The notes under the pieces: generated by a model | The model's input: only the letters and a program-made list of their open reading frames with translations | What the model was told of the DNA's origin: nothing | The model's database searches: none | Program-made: the position numbers and the translations under genes | Shown here: one piece after another, positions 35,241 through 44,193 of the stretch | Numbering within the stretch: the stretch's first letter is position 1 | How the letters are laid out: each line of letters starts with the position of its first letter | NCBI RefSeq assembly: GCF_000383955.1 | Contig: NZ_KB913013.1 | Span: 6,133,158 to 6,197,157, forward strand | Direction of reading: 5' to 3' | DNA: 64,000 nucleotides | From: Rudanella lutea DSM 19387 | Lineage (GTDB): Bacteria; Bacteroidota; Bacteroidia; Cytophagales; Spirosomataceae

Positions 35241-36773
35241 ATGAAGAAACTGTTTTCGCTCATTTTGCTCGTTTGCGGGCTCATGCCTGCCACGCACGCT
35301 CAGATTCGGTTGGCCGAGTTCTGGCAATCGGGCATGGTGATTCAGCGCGATCAGCCCGTACACGTCTGGGGGAGTGGGACACCCGCTCAAAGGGTGCGGG
35401 TCCGGTTGGCCGATAACGAAGTGCAGACTACCGTTTTGCCCGATTCGACCTGGTCGGTGACGTTACCTGCCCGCCGGGCTTCTGCGGCTCCCCTCAAACT
35501 GCTGGTACAAACCGATTCGGCCCGGCTCGAACTGGATGATCTGCTGGTGGGCGATGTGTGGGTCTGCGCGGGTCAGTCGAATATGGCGTTTCCGGTTTTG
35601 GCTGAGCGGCATGCAGCCCAAACGTTACGCGAGGCTCCCAATCCCCTGTTGCGGCTTTATGACCGCATACCCGGTGCGTTTCGGTACAATGAACCGTTCA
35701 AAGCGCACGAAGCCCCGTATCTCGAACCGGCCCGGTATTTCAGGCCGGGACAATGGCAGGTGGCCGATTCGGCTTCGGTTCGGCGGTTTTCGGCCGTGTG
35801 TTACTACGCGGGTCGGGCCGTTCAGGAGTCGGTGGGCGTTCCGGTCGGGCTGATTCACATGGCCGTCGGAGGGTCGCCCGCAGAAGCCTGGATGCGGGCC
35901 GAAGGGGCCGTGGCAGACGCCCTGTTGCAGAGCCTGTTTACGGGTGACTGGTTCGCAAACAAAACCCTTGAACCCTGGTGCATTCAACGGGGCCACGAAA
36001 ATCTGGACTCCCTGCTCCGGGCGGGGTATCCGTTGCCGCGCGGGCCGTACGGTATCCATCACCCCTATGAGCCGGGGTTACTGTACGAGGCTGGGGTGCT
36101 GCCGCTGAGTCGGTTGCCGGTCAAAGGGATTATGTGGTATCAGGGCGAAAGCAATGCCTTGAGTGAGCAACGGGCACAGCAGCACGAAGCCCTTTTTCCG
36201 GCGCTGATTAACCAGTGGCGACGCGCGTGGAACCGGCCCGAACTCCCGTTTTACTTTTGTCAGCTTTCGTCAATCAGTACCGAGAAAGGGTACAAGTCAG
36301 ACTATTGGCCCCTGTTTCGGGATGGGCAACGACGGCTTGCCGGAACCATGCCTAACGTGGGTATGGCCGTTACGAGCGATGTGGGCCACCCGACGGATGT
36401 TCACCCGACCGATAAAAAATCGGTGGGCGACCGATTGGCCCGCGCCATGTTGATTCAGACGTACAAAAAGCCGTTGCTGGCCGCGCCGGTGCCCGTTCGG
36501 GTTCGTCGGCGGGCGGGTGGCTGGGAGCTTCATCTTGCCAATGCGGGGGAGGGGCTCCAAACCGCTGACGGTCAGGAGGTGCGCGGGTTTGCCCTCGGCG
36601 ATGCCACCGGCCCCCATACCGAGCTGTCCGCCCAACTTCGGGGAAAAACCGTGCATCTGACCGGCCGGGGCAACGGGCAATTTCTGTACTACGGATGGCA
36701 GCCCTACACCACGGCCAACATAGTGAATAGCGAGCGGCTCCCACTTTCCACCTTCAAACTTCCGCTACCTTGA
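35241..36773 (+). CDS. Sialate O-acetylesterase (SASA/SGNH family)
   Basis: The chosen start at 35241 gives a clean signal peptide (MKKLFSLILLVCGLMPATHAQ); the longer upstream frame lies inside nanM and is rejected. The 510-aa protein has the SGNH nucleophile motif CAGQSNM (Ser113), block WYQGESN (299-305), and the catalytic Asp/His motif HPTDVHP (His388). It removes O-acetyl groups from sialic acids so that the sialidase, lyase and transporter can use them. It begins 8 bp after nanM, and its stop overlaps the next start (TTGA). Confidence 0.92.
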   Translation: MKKLFSLILLVCGLMPATHAQIRLAEFWQSGMVIQRDQPVHVWGSGTPAQRVRVRLADNEVQTTVLPDSTWSVTLPARRASAAPLKLLVQTDSARLELDDLLVGDVWVCAGQSNMAFPVLAERHAAQTLREAPNPLLRLYDRIPGAFRYNEPFKAHEAPYLEPARYFRPGQWQVADSASVRRFSAVCYYAGRAVQESVGVPVGLIHMAVGGSPAEAWMRAEGAVADALLQSLFTGDWFANKTLEPWCIQRGHENLDSLLRAGYPLPRGPYGIHHPYEPGLLYEAGVLPLSRLPVKGIMWYQGESNALSEQRAQQHEALFPALINQWRRAWNRPELPFYFCQLSSISTEKGYKSDYWPLFRDGQRRLAGTMPNVGMAVTSDVGHPTDVHPTDKKSVGDRLARAMLIQTYKKPLLAAPVPVRVRRRAGGWELHLANAGEGLQTADGQEVRGFALGDATGPHTELSAQLRGKTVHLTGRGNGQFLYYGWQPYTTANIVNSERLPLSTFKLPLP

Positions 36774-38761
36774 ACATAAAATTAATCCCGGTACTCTGGC
36801 TGTTGGTTGGGGTAGCCGCCTGGGCCAAACCACCGGCTCTCATTCCGGCCCCGCGTCAGGTTATCTGGACAAACGAAACCTTCCGGTTGCAACGCCTAAT
36901 CCGCGTGCAAGCCCCCGACGCTCAGGCGCGTGTTGTGGCCGATTCGGTGGTTGCGTTTCTGCGGCAGCACGGCGCAACGTCTACGTTTACTCGTTCAGAA
37001 GGCGGTGCTCAGGTCGTTTTTAAACTGGAGCCATCGGGTGCCTTTCGGGATAAACCGGAGGGCTATTCGATTACCGTTTCGGCAAAAGGCGCGCAGCTCA
37101 CGGCTGCCACCGAGCGGGGCCTGTTTTGGGCCTACCGAACCCTGCAACAGTTGGTGCAGCCCGGCCCGAACCCCTCGCTCGCGGGTTGTCAGATTATCGA
37201 CTACCCGGCGTTTCCGGTGCGAGGGCTCATGCACGATACCGGCCGGAGTTTTATCACGCTCGATACGCTACGGGCGCATCTTCAGCAAATGTCGCGCTAC
37301 AAGCTGAACACTTTCCACTGGCACCTGACCGAGGATATTGCCTGGCGATTGGCAAGCGACAGTTTACCCGCCCTCACCGAGGCCGTCAATATGCAACGCG
37401 ACCCCGGCGGTTTTTACACCAAAGCCGAGGTGCGCGAACTGTTGCGGTTTGCCCGCGACCGGCACATTCAGATTATTCCCGAACTCGACATGCCCGGACA
37501 TAGCGCGGCTTTTCGGCGGGCAACGGGCGTCGATATGCAGTCGGAGCCGGGTAAAAAGTGGGCGAAAAGCCTTATCCGGGAGGTGTGCGCTTTGTTTGAC
37601 TCGCCCTATCTGCATATCGGTACCGACGAGGTGGCCTTTCGCGATTCGATGTTTGTGCCGACCATGATGGCCGTGGTGCGCGAATGCGGCAAAGCGGTGA
37701 TTGGCTGGTATCCGGGTGGCACGATGGACAGCACGGCTATTCGTCAACTCTGGATGAGCGCCCGAAAACCGTTGCCGGGCATGCGCGTCATCGACTCCCG
37801 CGATCTGTACTTGAATCATTACGCCACTCAGGCCGACCTGATTAGCCTGTTTCAACGCGACTTCTGCGATGTGCCCGAGGCTACTCCCCGCCATTTGGGG
37901 GCTATTGCTTGTATCTGGAACGACCGCCGACCGGCCTCTACGGCCCAACTCGAACGGTTGAACGGGCTTTACCCGATCCTGCTCACCTTCGCCGAGCGAA
38001 TCTGGCGCGGGGGCGGTAGGCCCGAAACCGAAACGGGCGTGGTGCTTACCGACCCGGTCGCTTTTGCCGAATTTGAAGACCGGCTATTGACCCACAAACG
38101 GTTGCATTTTGGCCAAAAGGTGTTTCCGTATGTTCGGCAGAGTGGGCTTCATTGGCGGATTCTGGGGCCTTTCCCAAACGGCGGCAACCTCAATGCGTCG
38201 TTTCCGCCAGAAGAAGGTAACCTTCATTTTCCGGGCGTGTTGGCAACCGGGGCCACGGTCTATCTGCGGCACACCTGGGGGCAGCCGGTGGTGCGGTCTT
38301 ACCTGCCCGACCCCAAACCGAACCACACGGCCTATGCCTTTACCGAGGTGTATTCGCCCAAAGCGCAGACCGTTGGGCTGTGGGTCGATTTCCATAATTA
38401 TGGCCGCTCGGAGAAAGACGCGGCCCCACCCGCCGGAGCCTGGGATCACAAGGGTAGTGCTATTTGGCTCAACGGCGAACGAGTACCTCCGCCCATCTGG
38501 CAGCAGGCGGGTTTGCGGCCCGGCAGTCTGGAACAGCCCTACCAAAATGAGCCTTACGAAGCCCGCGAGCCAATTACCGTTTCGCTCAAACCCGGCTGGA
38601 ACCGGGTGCTTCTGAAACTACCCGTCGGGTCGTTTAGTACGCCCGAATACCGGTTGGTGAAGTGGCTGTTTACGGCCGTGTTTGTGCGTCGGGAGGGAGC
38701 GCACTGGGAAACTGCCGACGACCTGATTTTCTCCCCTGATCGATCGCTAAAAACGCCTTAA
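36770..38761 (+). CDS. GH20 beta-N-acetylhexosaminidase
   Basis: Translation is likely coupled to the esterase: a TTG start overlaps the upstream TGA in TTGA. No ATG is near, and the TTG gives a good signal peptide (LIPVLWLLVGVAAWA). The 663-aa protein has a GH20b N-terminal domain, then the catalytic barrel with RGLMHDTGRSF, FHWHLTED, PELDMPGHS and the acid pair Asp286-Glu287 in HIGTDEVAF. A C-terminal beta-sandwich of about 200 residues is extra. It removes terminal GlcNAc or GalNAc exposed once sialic acid and galactose are gone. Substrate-assisted catalysis is the family mechanism. Confidence 0.92.
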   Translation: MNIKLIPVLWLLVGVAAWAKPPALIPAPRQVIWTNETFRLQRLIRVQAPDAQARVVADSVVAFLRQHGATSTFTRSEGGAQVVFKLEPSGAFRDKPEGYSITVSAKGAQLTAATERGLFWAYRTLQQLVQPGPNPSLAGCQIIDYPAFPVRGLMHDTGRSFITLDTLRAHLQQMSRYKLNTFHWHLTEDIAWRLASDSLPALTEAVNMQRDPGGFYTKAEVRELLRFARDRHIQIIPELDMPGHSAAFRRATGVDMQSEPGKKWAKSLIREVCALFDSPYLHIGTDEVAFRDSMFVPTMMAVVRECGKAVIGWYPGGTMDSTAIRQLWMSARKPLPGMRVIDSRDLYLNHYATQADLISLFQRDFCDVPEATPRHLGAIACIWNDRRPASTAQLERLNGLYPILLTFAERIWRGGGRPETETGVVLTDPVAFAEFEDRLLTHKRLHFGQKVFPYVRQSGLHWRILGPFPNGGNLNASFPPEEGNLHFPGVLATGATVYLRHTWGQPVVRSYLPDPKPNHTAYAFTEVYSPKAQTVGLWVDFHNYGRSEKDAAPPAGAWDHKGSAIWLNGERVPPPIWQQAGLRPGSLEQPYQNEPYEAREPITVSLKPGWNRVLLKLPVGSFSTPEYRLVKWLFTAVFVRREGAHWETADDLIFSPDRSLKTP

Positions 38762-38771
38762 CCGCCTATTT

Positions 38772-40067
38772 ATGAAGTCACTTGATACGCCCGAAACCGC
38801 TACTCAGCCCAAAGCCGGTTATTACCCCTGGGTTGTGGTGGGGTTGCTCTGGGTGGTGGCCCTGCTCAACTATTTGGACCGGCAGATGCTGGCCACCATG
38901 CGCCCGGCGATGTTGCGGGATATTGCTGAGCTGGAATCGGCCACCAACTTTGGCCGGCTGATGGCGATATTTCTCTGGATTTACGGCCTGATGAGCCCGG
39001 TAGCGGGGCTGGTTGCCGACCGACTGAGCCGGAAGTGGCTCATTGTGGGTAGTTTGGCGGTTTGGTCGGGTGTGACTTTGCTCATGGGTAATGCTACTAC
39101 GTTCGGGCAGTTGTATGTGCTACGGGCGGTGATGGGCGTGAGCGAAGCCCTGTACATCCCAGCCGGCCTTTCGCTCATTGCTGACTTTCATACGTCGCGC
39201 ACCCGATCGCTGGCGGTGGGCATCCACATGACCGGCCTCTACATGGGGCAGGCCCTTGGTGGGTTTGGGGCTACGCTCGCAAGTTCGTACTCGTGGCCAA
39301 CTACGTTTGCGGCTTTCGGGGGCGTGGGTATCGTGTATGCTGGGGTATTGGCTTTTTTTCTGAAAGAAGCCCGTCAACCGGCCGAACCTCAACAAGTACT
39401 TGCCCCAAAAAAACCGCAGACGGTTGGGGAGAGTCTGAGGCTACTCTTCACGAACCGGGCTTTCTGGGTGCTGTTGCTCGTGTACGCTATTCCGAGTCTG
39501 CCGGGGTGGGCTACCAAAAACTGGCTCCCGACCCTGCTGGCTACCAATCTGAACATCGACATGGCACAGGCTGGGCCACTGGCTACCATTACCATTGCGG
39601 CTTCGTCGCTGGTGGGGGTTCTGCTCGGCGGCACCCTCTCCGACCGGCTGGTGCAATCTCACGTGCGGGGCCGTATCTGGGTCAGCGCCACGGGCTTGTC
39701 GCTCACCATTCCGGCCTTGCTGTTGCTGGGCTTTGGTAGCTCGCTCGTGCATATGCTGGCCGCAGCAGTTTGTTTCGGCATCGGTTTCGGCCTGTTCGAC
39801 GCGAACAATATGCCCATTCTGTGCCAGTTTGTACCGGTTCAGCGCCGGGCCACTGCCTACGGCATCATGAACATGACGGGGGTGTTTGCCGGTGCCGCCG
39901 TAACCAACTGGCTTGGTAGTGCCACCGACGGGGGCCACCTCGGCCGCGACTTTGCGGCCCTCTCGGCGGTGGTTCTGGTGGCCATGCTGGCCCAGATCAC
40001 CCTTTTAAGGCCAGCGCAAGCCGAATTGGTGGAGGGGACGGTTTCAGATGCTGCACCGGTGGAGTAG
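38772..40067 (+). CDS. MFS transporter, probable sialic-acid importer
   Basis: The 431-aa protein shows 12 hydrophobic segments and MFS motifs: NYLDRQMLATMRP in helix 1, GLVADRLSRKWL after helix 2, and AGLSLIADFH after helix 4. It is the last gene of the rightward sialic-acid operon (10 bp after GH20). By place it is the inner-membrane importer of Neu5Ac, as NanT is in Bacteroides; sequence alone shows only an ACS-like organic-acid symporter. A composite palindrome follows at 40100-40279. Confidence 0.83.
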   Translation: MKSLDTPETATQPKAGYYPWVVVGLLWVVALLNYLDRQMLATMRPAMLRDIAELESATNFGRLMAIFLWIYGLMSPVAGLVADRLSRKWLIVGSLAVWSGVTLLMGNATTFGQLYVLRAVMGVSEALYIPAGLSLIADFHTSRTRSLAVGIHMTGLYMGQALGGFGATLASSYSWPTTFAAFGGVGIVYAGVLAFFLKEARQPAEPQQVLAPKKPQTVGESLRLLFTNRAFWVLLLVYAIPSLPGWATKNWLPTLLATNLNIDMAQAGPLATITIAASSLVGVLLGGTLSDRLVQSHVRGRIWVSATGLSLTIPALLLLGFGSSLVHMLAAAVCFGIGFGLFDANNMPILCQFVPVQRRATAYGIMNMTGVFAGAAVTNWLGSATDGGHLGRDFAALSAVVLVAMLAQITLLRPAQAELVEGTVSDAAPVE

Positions 40068-40099
40068 GAGGGAGGTGGATCCGGGAGGTTTCTTGTGAA

Positions 40100-40279
40100 T
40101 TAACGTGAGTTATTGATAATGGCTGACGCAAAGGCCTTAGACAGGCTCAGCCGGACGCGGCCCGGGCTGACCTCAAATTTGTGAGTTGCCCGTCAGCCTG
40201 AGCCTGTCGAAGGTCTTTGCGTCATCAACTAATTTTAAATCAAGAAGTTACAACCTGCGTTATCCATAATTCACGTTAA
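40100..40279. repeat. Composite double palindrome between convergent operons
   Basis: Outer arms 40100-40118 and 40261-40279 match in 17 of 19 bases (core TTAACGTGA). Inner arms 40124-40157 and 40191-40224 form an imperfect 34-bp inverted repeat holding GACAGGCTCAG on one side and CTGAGCCTGTCGAAGG on the other, a sequence type seen in interspersed palindromic repeats of many bacteria. It lies between the ends of the sialic-acid operon and of the third locus, and can end transcripts from both sides. The 279-bp gap 40068-40346 holds no gene. Confidence 0.75.
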
Positions 40280-40346
40280 ATTAGAAGTCAAAGTTCTAAT
40301 TCACACGTATGATTCGCAGAGGGGGAGGTATTCACCCCCTCCATCC

Positions 40347-42953
40347 TCACAGTCCCACCTCCAGCCAGCGCAGCTCCAGGCGCTTCCAGATGTTAATGCC
40401 GCCTGCTGTCTCCCGGTACACCAGATACAGATCGTGTGGCCCCGACATCGGTGTCAGCTCCGTGCTGATCTGTTGATTGTTGCCCGGCACCACCGCCAGC
40501 TGCCCCAGCAAGGGACCATCGGGCCGGTCGGCACGGACTTCGAGGGTCCCCGTGAGCCCCGGTGAACTCAGGCCCGCCTTGAGCGACTTGAGCCCCGTCA
40601 GGTCGATCTTGTCGAACGCGATCCACGACCCCTTCTCGTTGTAATTCATCGACGAGGGGGCTCCGTTGCCATTGCGTCGGGCTACCCGGTCGAGCCGCTG
40701 GGCATCGGCCGCGTTGAAACGGGTTGGGTAGAGCCGCAGCAGATCCTGCCCGGTCAGGCCACCCCGGTCCACATATCGGGCCAGCACCACGTAGTTACCG
40801 CCGGGCTGCGTCAGGCTCACGCGCCCTTTGGCCGGTAAATTGGGGCTGGGCTCGTTCAAGGATAGAATGTAGCGAACCATCTCGGCGGCATCCTCGCCCA
40901 GCAACTGAGGGTGCGCCGACATCATGTGGTCTTTAGTCCAGACACCCCCTCCCCCTTGTATGATCTTGTTTGAAAGCGACGCTACCAGCTTCGTGTCGGT
41001 CGGGTTGGCTTCGTAGCGCCGGGCAATCGCCTGCCAGCTGGGGCCCACCGACTGTTGATTGAGCGCGTGACAGGACCGGCAATCGCTCTGCTCGATCAGG
41101 GTTTTGCCTTTGGGGGTGCGTTGGCCGGTAGCCATCAGTCCGGCCACATCTTCGCCTTCAGGCAGGTGGTAGAGCGCCACCGTTGCCCGTTTGGGGTCGG
41201 TGGGTCGGTCTTCCCGGTCTACAATATTCACAGCGTAGTCGACCTGAGAGTTCGGGGCAAAAAATGAGCGGTTGCCTTTCCACTGCACCTGCACAACGGG
41301 CGGTTCGTTGCCTACCCGCACGGGCAGTTGGGCCTCAGCCTGTAAGCCCTGCCGGTCGGTGACACGCACCCGGCAGAGGTAGGTGCCTGGTTTAGTGAAT
41401 GTAAACGCCGGGTTGGGCTGGCGGCTCTGCACGGTTTTACCTCCGAAGAACCATTCGTAGCGAAGGGAGTCGCCGGAATCGTGATCGAAGGATTCGCGGG
41501 CCGAGAACTGGACACGCAGGGGGGCAGCGCCTACGGTTTTGTCGGCCCCAATGCGAGCAATGGGCGTGCGATTCCCCTCATTGAACTCGATGCGTACCAG
41601 AGCCGCGTCGGTATTTTTAGCCCGCCAGTAGCTGCCGTATTCAAGCACGTAAAGCTCACCAGTTGGGCTAAAAGCCATGTCGACCGGGTGGTTGAAGGGC
41701 ATCTGAGGCAAAAAACGCTCGATACGGTTCAGGTCGCCGTTGGGGTGGAGGGCAGCCGTAAAAATCCAGCCGCGCATCCAGTCGTAGAAAAACAGTTTAC
41801 CGTCGAAGTAAGCCGGAAACCGCCGGGCTGAGGCCGGATAGTCCTGTGCATGGAAAACAGGGCCGGCCATGGCGTTGCGCCCACCCGTGCCCAAGGCCGG
41901 AAATTCGGCCGACTCGGCATACGGGTACCAGATAAAGGCCGATTGGGCGGGGGGCAGCTCGGTGAGGCCGGTGTTGTTACGGGAACGGTTTACGGGCCGG
42001 GCCGGGTCGAAGGGGGCACCCGCTTGTTTGGTCTCAAAGTTGTACTCGTGATAAGGCTTGTTGTTGCCTACAAACAGGGGCCAGCCGAAGTTGCCGGGCT
42101 TCCGGGCCTGGTTGATCTCATCGTGACCCCGTGGGCCGCGCCGGAGGCTGTCGTTACCCGCGTCGGGGCCTACTTCGCCCCAGTACAGGAAACCCGTGTG
42201 GGCATCCACCGAGATGCGGAAGGGGTTACGGCAGCCCATGACGTAGATTTCGGGGCGGGTCTGTGGGGTGCCCGGCGCAAACAGGTTGCCGGTCGGAATG
42301 GTGTACGAACCATCGGGCTGAGGTCGGATGCGGAGAATCTTGCCGCGAAGGTCGTTGGTATTGCCCGACGATTTGAGGGCGTCGAAGCGCAGCCGACCGG
42401 GCCGGTCGTCGAAGGGTCCAAACCCGTCGGACTCAAACGGGTTGGTATTGTCGCCGGTGGAAAGAAAAAGATTGCCGTCTCTATCGAACGCGAGCGAGCC
42501 GGCCGAGTGACTCACGCCCTCGTGCAGCAGGGGCACGCGAAGCATCTCAATGCGGTTGGCGAGGCCGGTGGGGGTCAGCTCGAAGCGGGCGAGTACGTTG
42601 GCGTATTCACCGTTGCGGGGCGTGGGGTCACCGTAGTACAGGTAAAGCCATCGATTGGTGGCAAAGCCGGGGTCGAGGGCGAGCCCGAGCAGGCCATCCT
42701 CTCCGGTAGCCCGAACGGCCAGTTTGGCAATCTGTTTTTTCTGGCCGGTGCGGGGGTCCAATTGGTTGAGGGTGCCAATTCGTTCGATGTAGTACAGGAT
42801 GCCCTGGTTGTCGATGGCGAGTTCCATGGGCTCGTTGAGGTCGTTGTCGAGAACGACCTTGGTAAAGCGGGAATCGTCGGGTCGGGGCGTATCTACGGGC
42901 AGGGTAAAAGCCTGCGCGGCAAACAAACTCAAGAGCAGGAAAAACGTTCTCAT
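40347..42953 (-). CDS. Sugar dehydrogenase-like propeller + PKD + cytochrome c + C-terminal sugar-binding domain
   Basis: The 868-aa secreted protein (signal LSLFAAQAFT) is a four-part fusion. Residues about 28-455 form a six-bladed propeller of the glucose/sorbosone dehydrogenase family (GEDGLLGLALDP, CRNPFRISVD, NFGWPLFVGNN). About 462-548 is a PKD domain. A class I cytochrome c domain has heme motif CRSCH (625-629) and a likely Met677/678 ligand. The last about 140 residues resemble a CBM6-like sugar-binding module. I infer oxidation of a sugar, perhaps with PQQ, and electron transfer to the heme. It is last in the third polysaccharide operon and overlaps the esterase stop (ATGA). Confidence 0.85.
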   Translation of the reverse strand: MRTFFLLLSLFAAQAFTLPVDTPRPDDSRFTKVVLDNDLNEPMELAIDNQGILYYIERIGTLNQLDPRTGQKKQIAKLAVRATGEDGLLGLALDPGFATNRWLYLYYGDPTPRNGEYANVLARFELTPTGLANRIEMLRVPLLHEGVSHSAGSLAFDRDGNLFLSTGDNTNPFESDGFGPFDDRPGRLRFDALKSSGNTNDLRGKILRIRPQPDGSYTIPTGNLFAPGTPQTRPEIYVMGCRNPFRISVDAHTGFLYWGEVGPDAGNDSLRRGPRGHDEINQARKPGNFGWPLFVGNNKPYHEYNFETKQAGAPFDPARPVNRSRNNTGLTELPPAQSAFIWYPYAESAEFPALGTGGRNAMAGPVFHAQDYPASARRFPAYFDGKLFFYDWMRGWIFTAALHPNGDLNRIERFLPQMPFNHPVDMAFSPTGELYVLEYGSYWRAKNTDAALVRIEFNEGNRTPIARIGADKTVGAAPLRVQFSARESFDHDSGDSLRYEWFFGGKTVQSRQPNPAFTFTKPGTYLCRVRVTDRQGLQAEAQLPVRVGNEPPVVQVQWKGNRSFFAPNSQVDYAVNIVDREDRPTDPKRATVALYHLPEGEDVAGLMATGQRTPKGKTLIEQSDCRSCHALNQQSVGPSWQAIARRYEANPTDTKLVASLSNKIIQGGGGVWTKDHMMSAHPQLLGEDAAEMVRYILSLNEPSPNLPAKGRVSLTQPGGNYVVLARYVDRGGLTGQDLLRLYPTRFNAADAQRLDRVARRNGNGAPSSMNYNEKGSWIAFDKIDLTGLKSLKAGLSSPGLTGTLEVRADRPDGPLLGQLAVVPGNNQQISTELTPMSGPHDLYLVYRETAGGINIWKRLELRWLEVGL

Positions 42954-44182
42954 TGTTGAACCAGTATACCCCCTAAATAAAACGCGTGGGGCTCATATAC
43001 TTTCGGGTTGCTCATTGTTTGGTTTCTTTTTTTCAGGATGGCCACTTTATCCAGCCGAGCCGGTGACAGACGAATCTCGACCTGATGCAGGCCCGGTTTC
43101 AATCCTGAAATGAGGCTGTAAAACATCCGGTAATAGGTGCAATAGGCATCGAACCGATCCAGATACCGGGGCGGATCATTATCAATTTTTACCATGATTT
43201 GCCCAGCGCCCGGCCCCACCACATCCACAATGCCGAAGCTCGTGCCGCTCGCCTGAAACCGAATGGATGCGGCCGTATCGGTCGTGGCATACACCCGGGG
43301 CAGAAACTGCGCGTACGCCTTGCCCGTCGTTACCGAGTCCACGGCCTGCCAGTTCCCTTTTCGGTCCACGGCATCGGCCAGTATAAGTGTAGCCTTCTCC
43401 AGATTGTCAGCCACGAGCGGTTTGGGTAGCCGCCGACGGCCCGGTTTACCCACCGAAGCCAGACTGAGCAGGTGTTTCTGGACTGTCTCGGCATAAACCC
43501 GCTGCCCGGTTTCGTTCAGCGGATGCACGCCATCTTCCGAAAAAACGGGTTTGTCGGGGTAGTCTTTCGGCTTGCCCTGCATAATCATCTGGCCGTTGAG
43601 CACATGCCGCACGACAGGCAGGCACATGGCTACCGAAGGCAGGTTGTAATAGTCGGCAACGGCTTCCATAGCCGAGGCCGATACCGGAAACTGCCCCCGT
43701 CCGTAGTGGTCCAGCTGTGGTTTGGAGAACGTGTACACAAAACATATGTCGGTTTCGGGATTCGCCCTCCGAATCTGCCGGACAATGCCTTCCATGGATG
43801 CTTTTACGGTCGTCGATGGTCGGCCCTGATCGTTCACCGCAAACTCCACAAACACCAAATCGGGCTTGTACGCCAGCACATGCGACCCCACTCGGTAGGC
43901 TCCAAAATCGGAGCCGGTACCACCAATGGCTGCCATAATTGGCTCGAAACGGGCCGTTGGGTACTGCTGCCCCAGCCACCGAAACGTTTGGTCGCGCCAG
44001 CCGCCATCGGCGCGGGTGATGCTACCGCCGAGATACGCCACCCGAACTGGTTGACCGCTCTGGATTTTGGCGAAAAAGTAGGGTAGGCCCCCCCGATAAT
44101 TGGCCTCGGTGGCCGAACGAACACTATCCTGAGCCGTGGCCGGAATGGAGAATAGGAGGAAAAGAAAAGCGAGTCGGAGCAT
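42950..44182 (-). CDS. SGNH/GDSL-type esterase, secreted
   Basis: The 410-aa protein has a signal peptide (LFLLFSIPATAQ). Its nucleophile block is GGSIT (Ser54), followed by a Gly-rich block (IGGTGSDFG), EFAVND (Asn117) and SEDGVHP (Asp217, His220), the order of an SGNH hydrolase. About 170 C-terminal residues form an extra beta-rich domain. It probably removes acetyl or similar ester groups from the glycan used by this locus. Its stop overlaps the next start by 4 bp (ATGA), and it begins 11 bp after the 602-aa protein gene. Confidence 0.85.
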   Translation of the reverse strand: MLRLAFLFLLFSIPATAQDSVRSATEANYRGGLPYFFAKIQSGQPVRVAYLGGSITRADGGWRDQTFRWLGQQYPTARFEPIMAAIGGTGSDFGAYRVGSHVLAYKPDLVFVEFAVNDQGRPSTTVKASMEGIVRQIRRANPETDICFVYTFSKPQLDHYGRGQFPVSASAMEAVADYYNLPSVAMCLPVVRHVLNGQMIMQGKPKDYPDKPVFSEDGVHPLNETGQRVYAETVQKHLLSLASVGKPGRRRLPKPLVADNLEKATLILADAVDRKGNWQAVDSVTTGKAYAQFLPRVYATTDTAASIRFQASGTSFGIVDVVGPGAGQIMVKIDNDPPRYLDRFDAYCTYYRMFYSLISGLKPGLHQVEIRLSPARLDKVAILKKRNQTMSNPKVYEPHAFYLGGILVQQ

Positions 44183-44193
44183 AAAAGGGTGTA

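Noticed and set aside
40100-40279. Insertion sequence
   Set aside because: There is no transposase frame and the element is only 180 bp; it is at most a non-autonomous repeat.
41850-42959. 369-codon open frame on the plus strand across the dehydrogenase gene
   Set aside because: It lies opposite a protein with clear domains; composition is Gly/Val/Arg-rich with no motif or signal.
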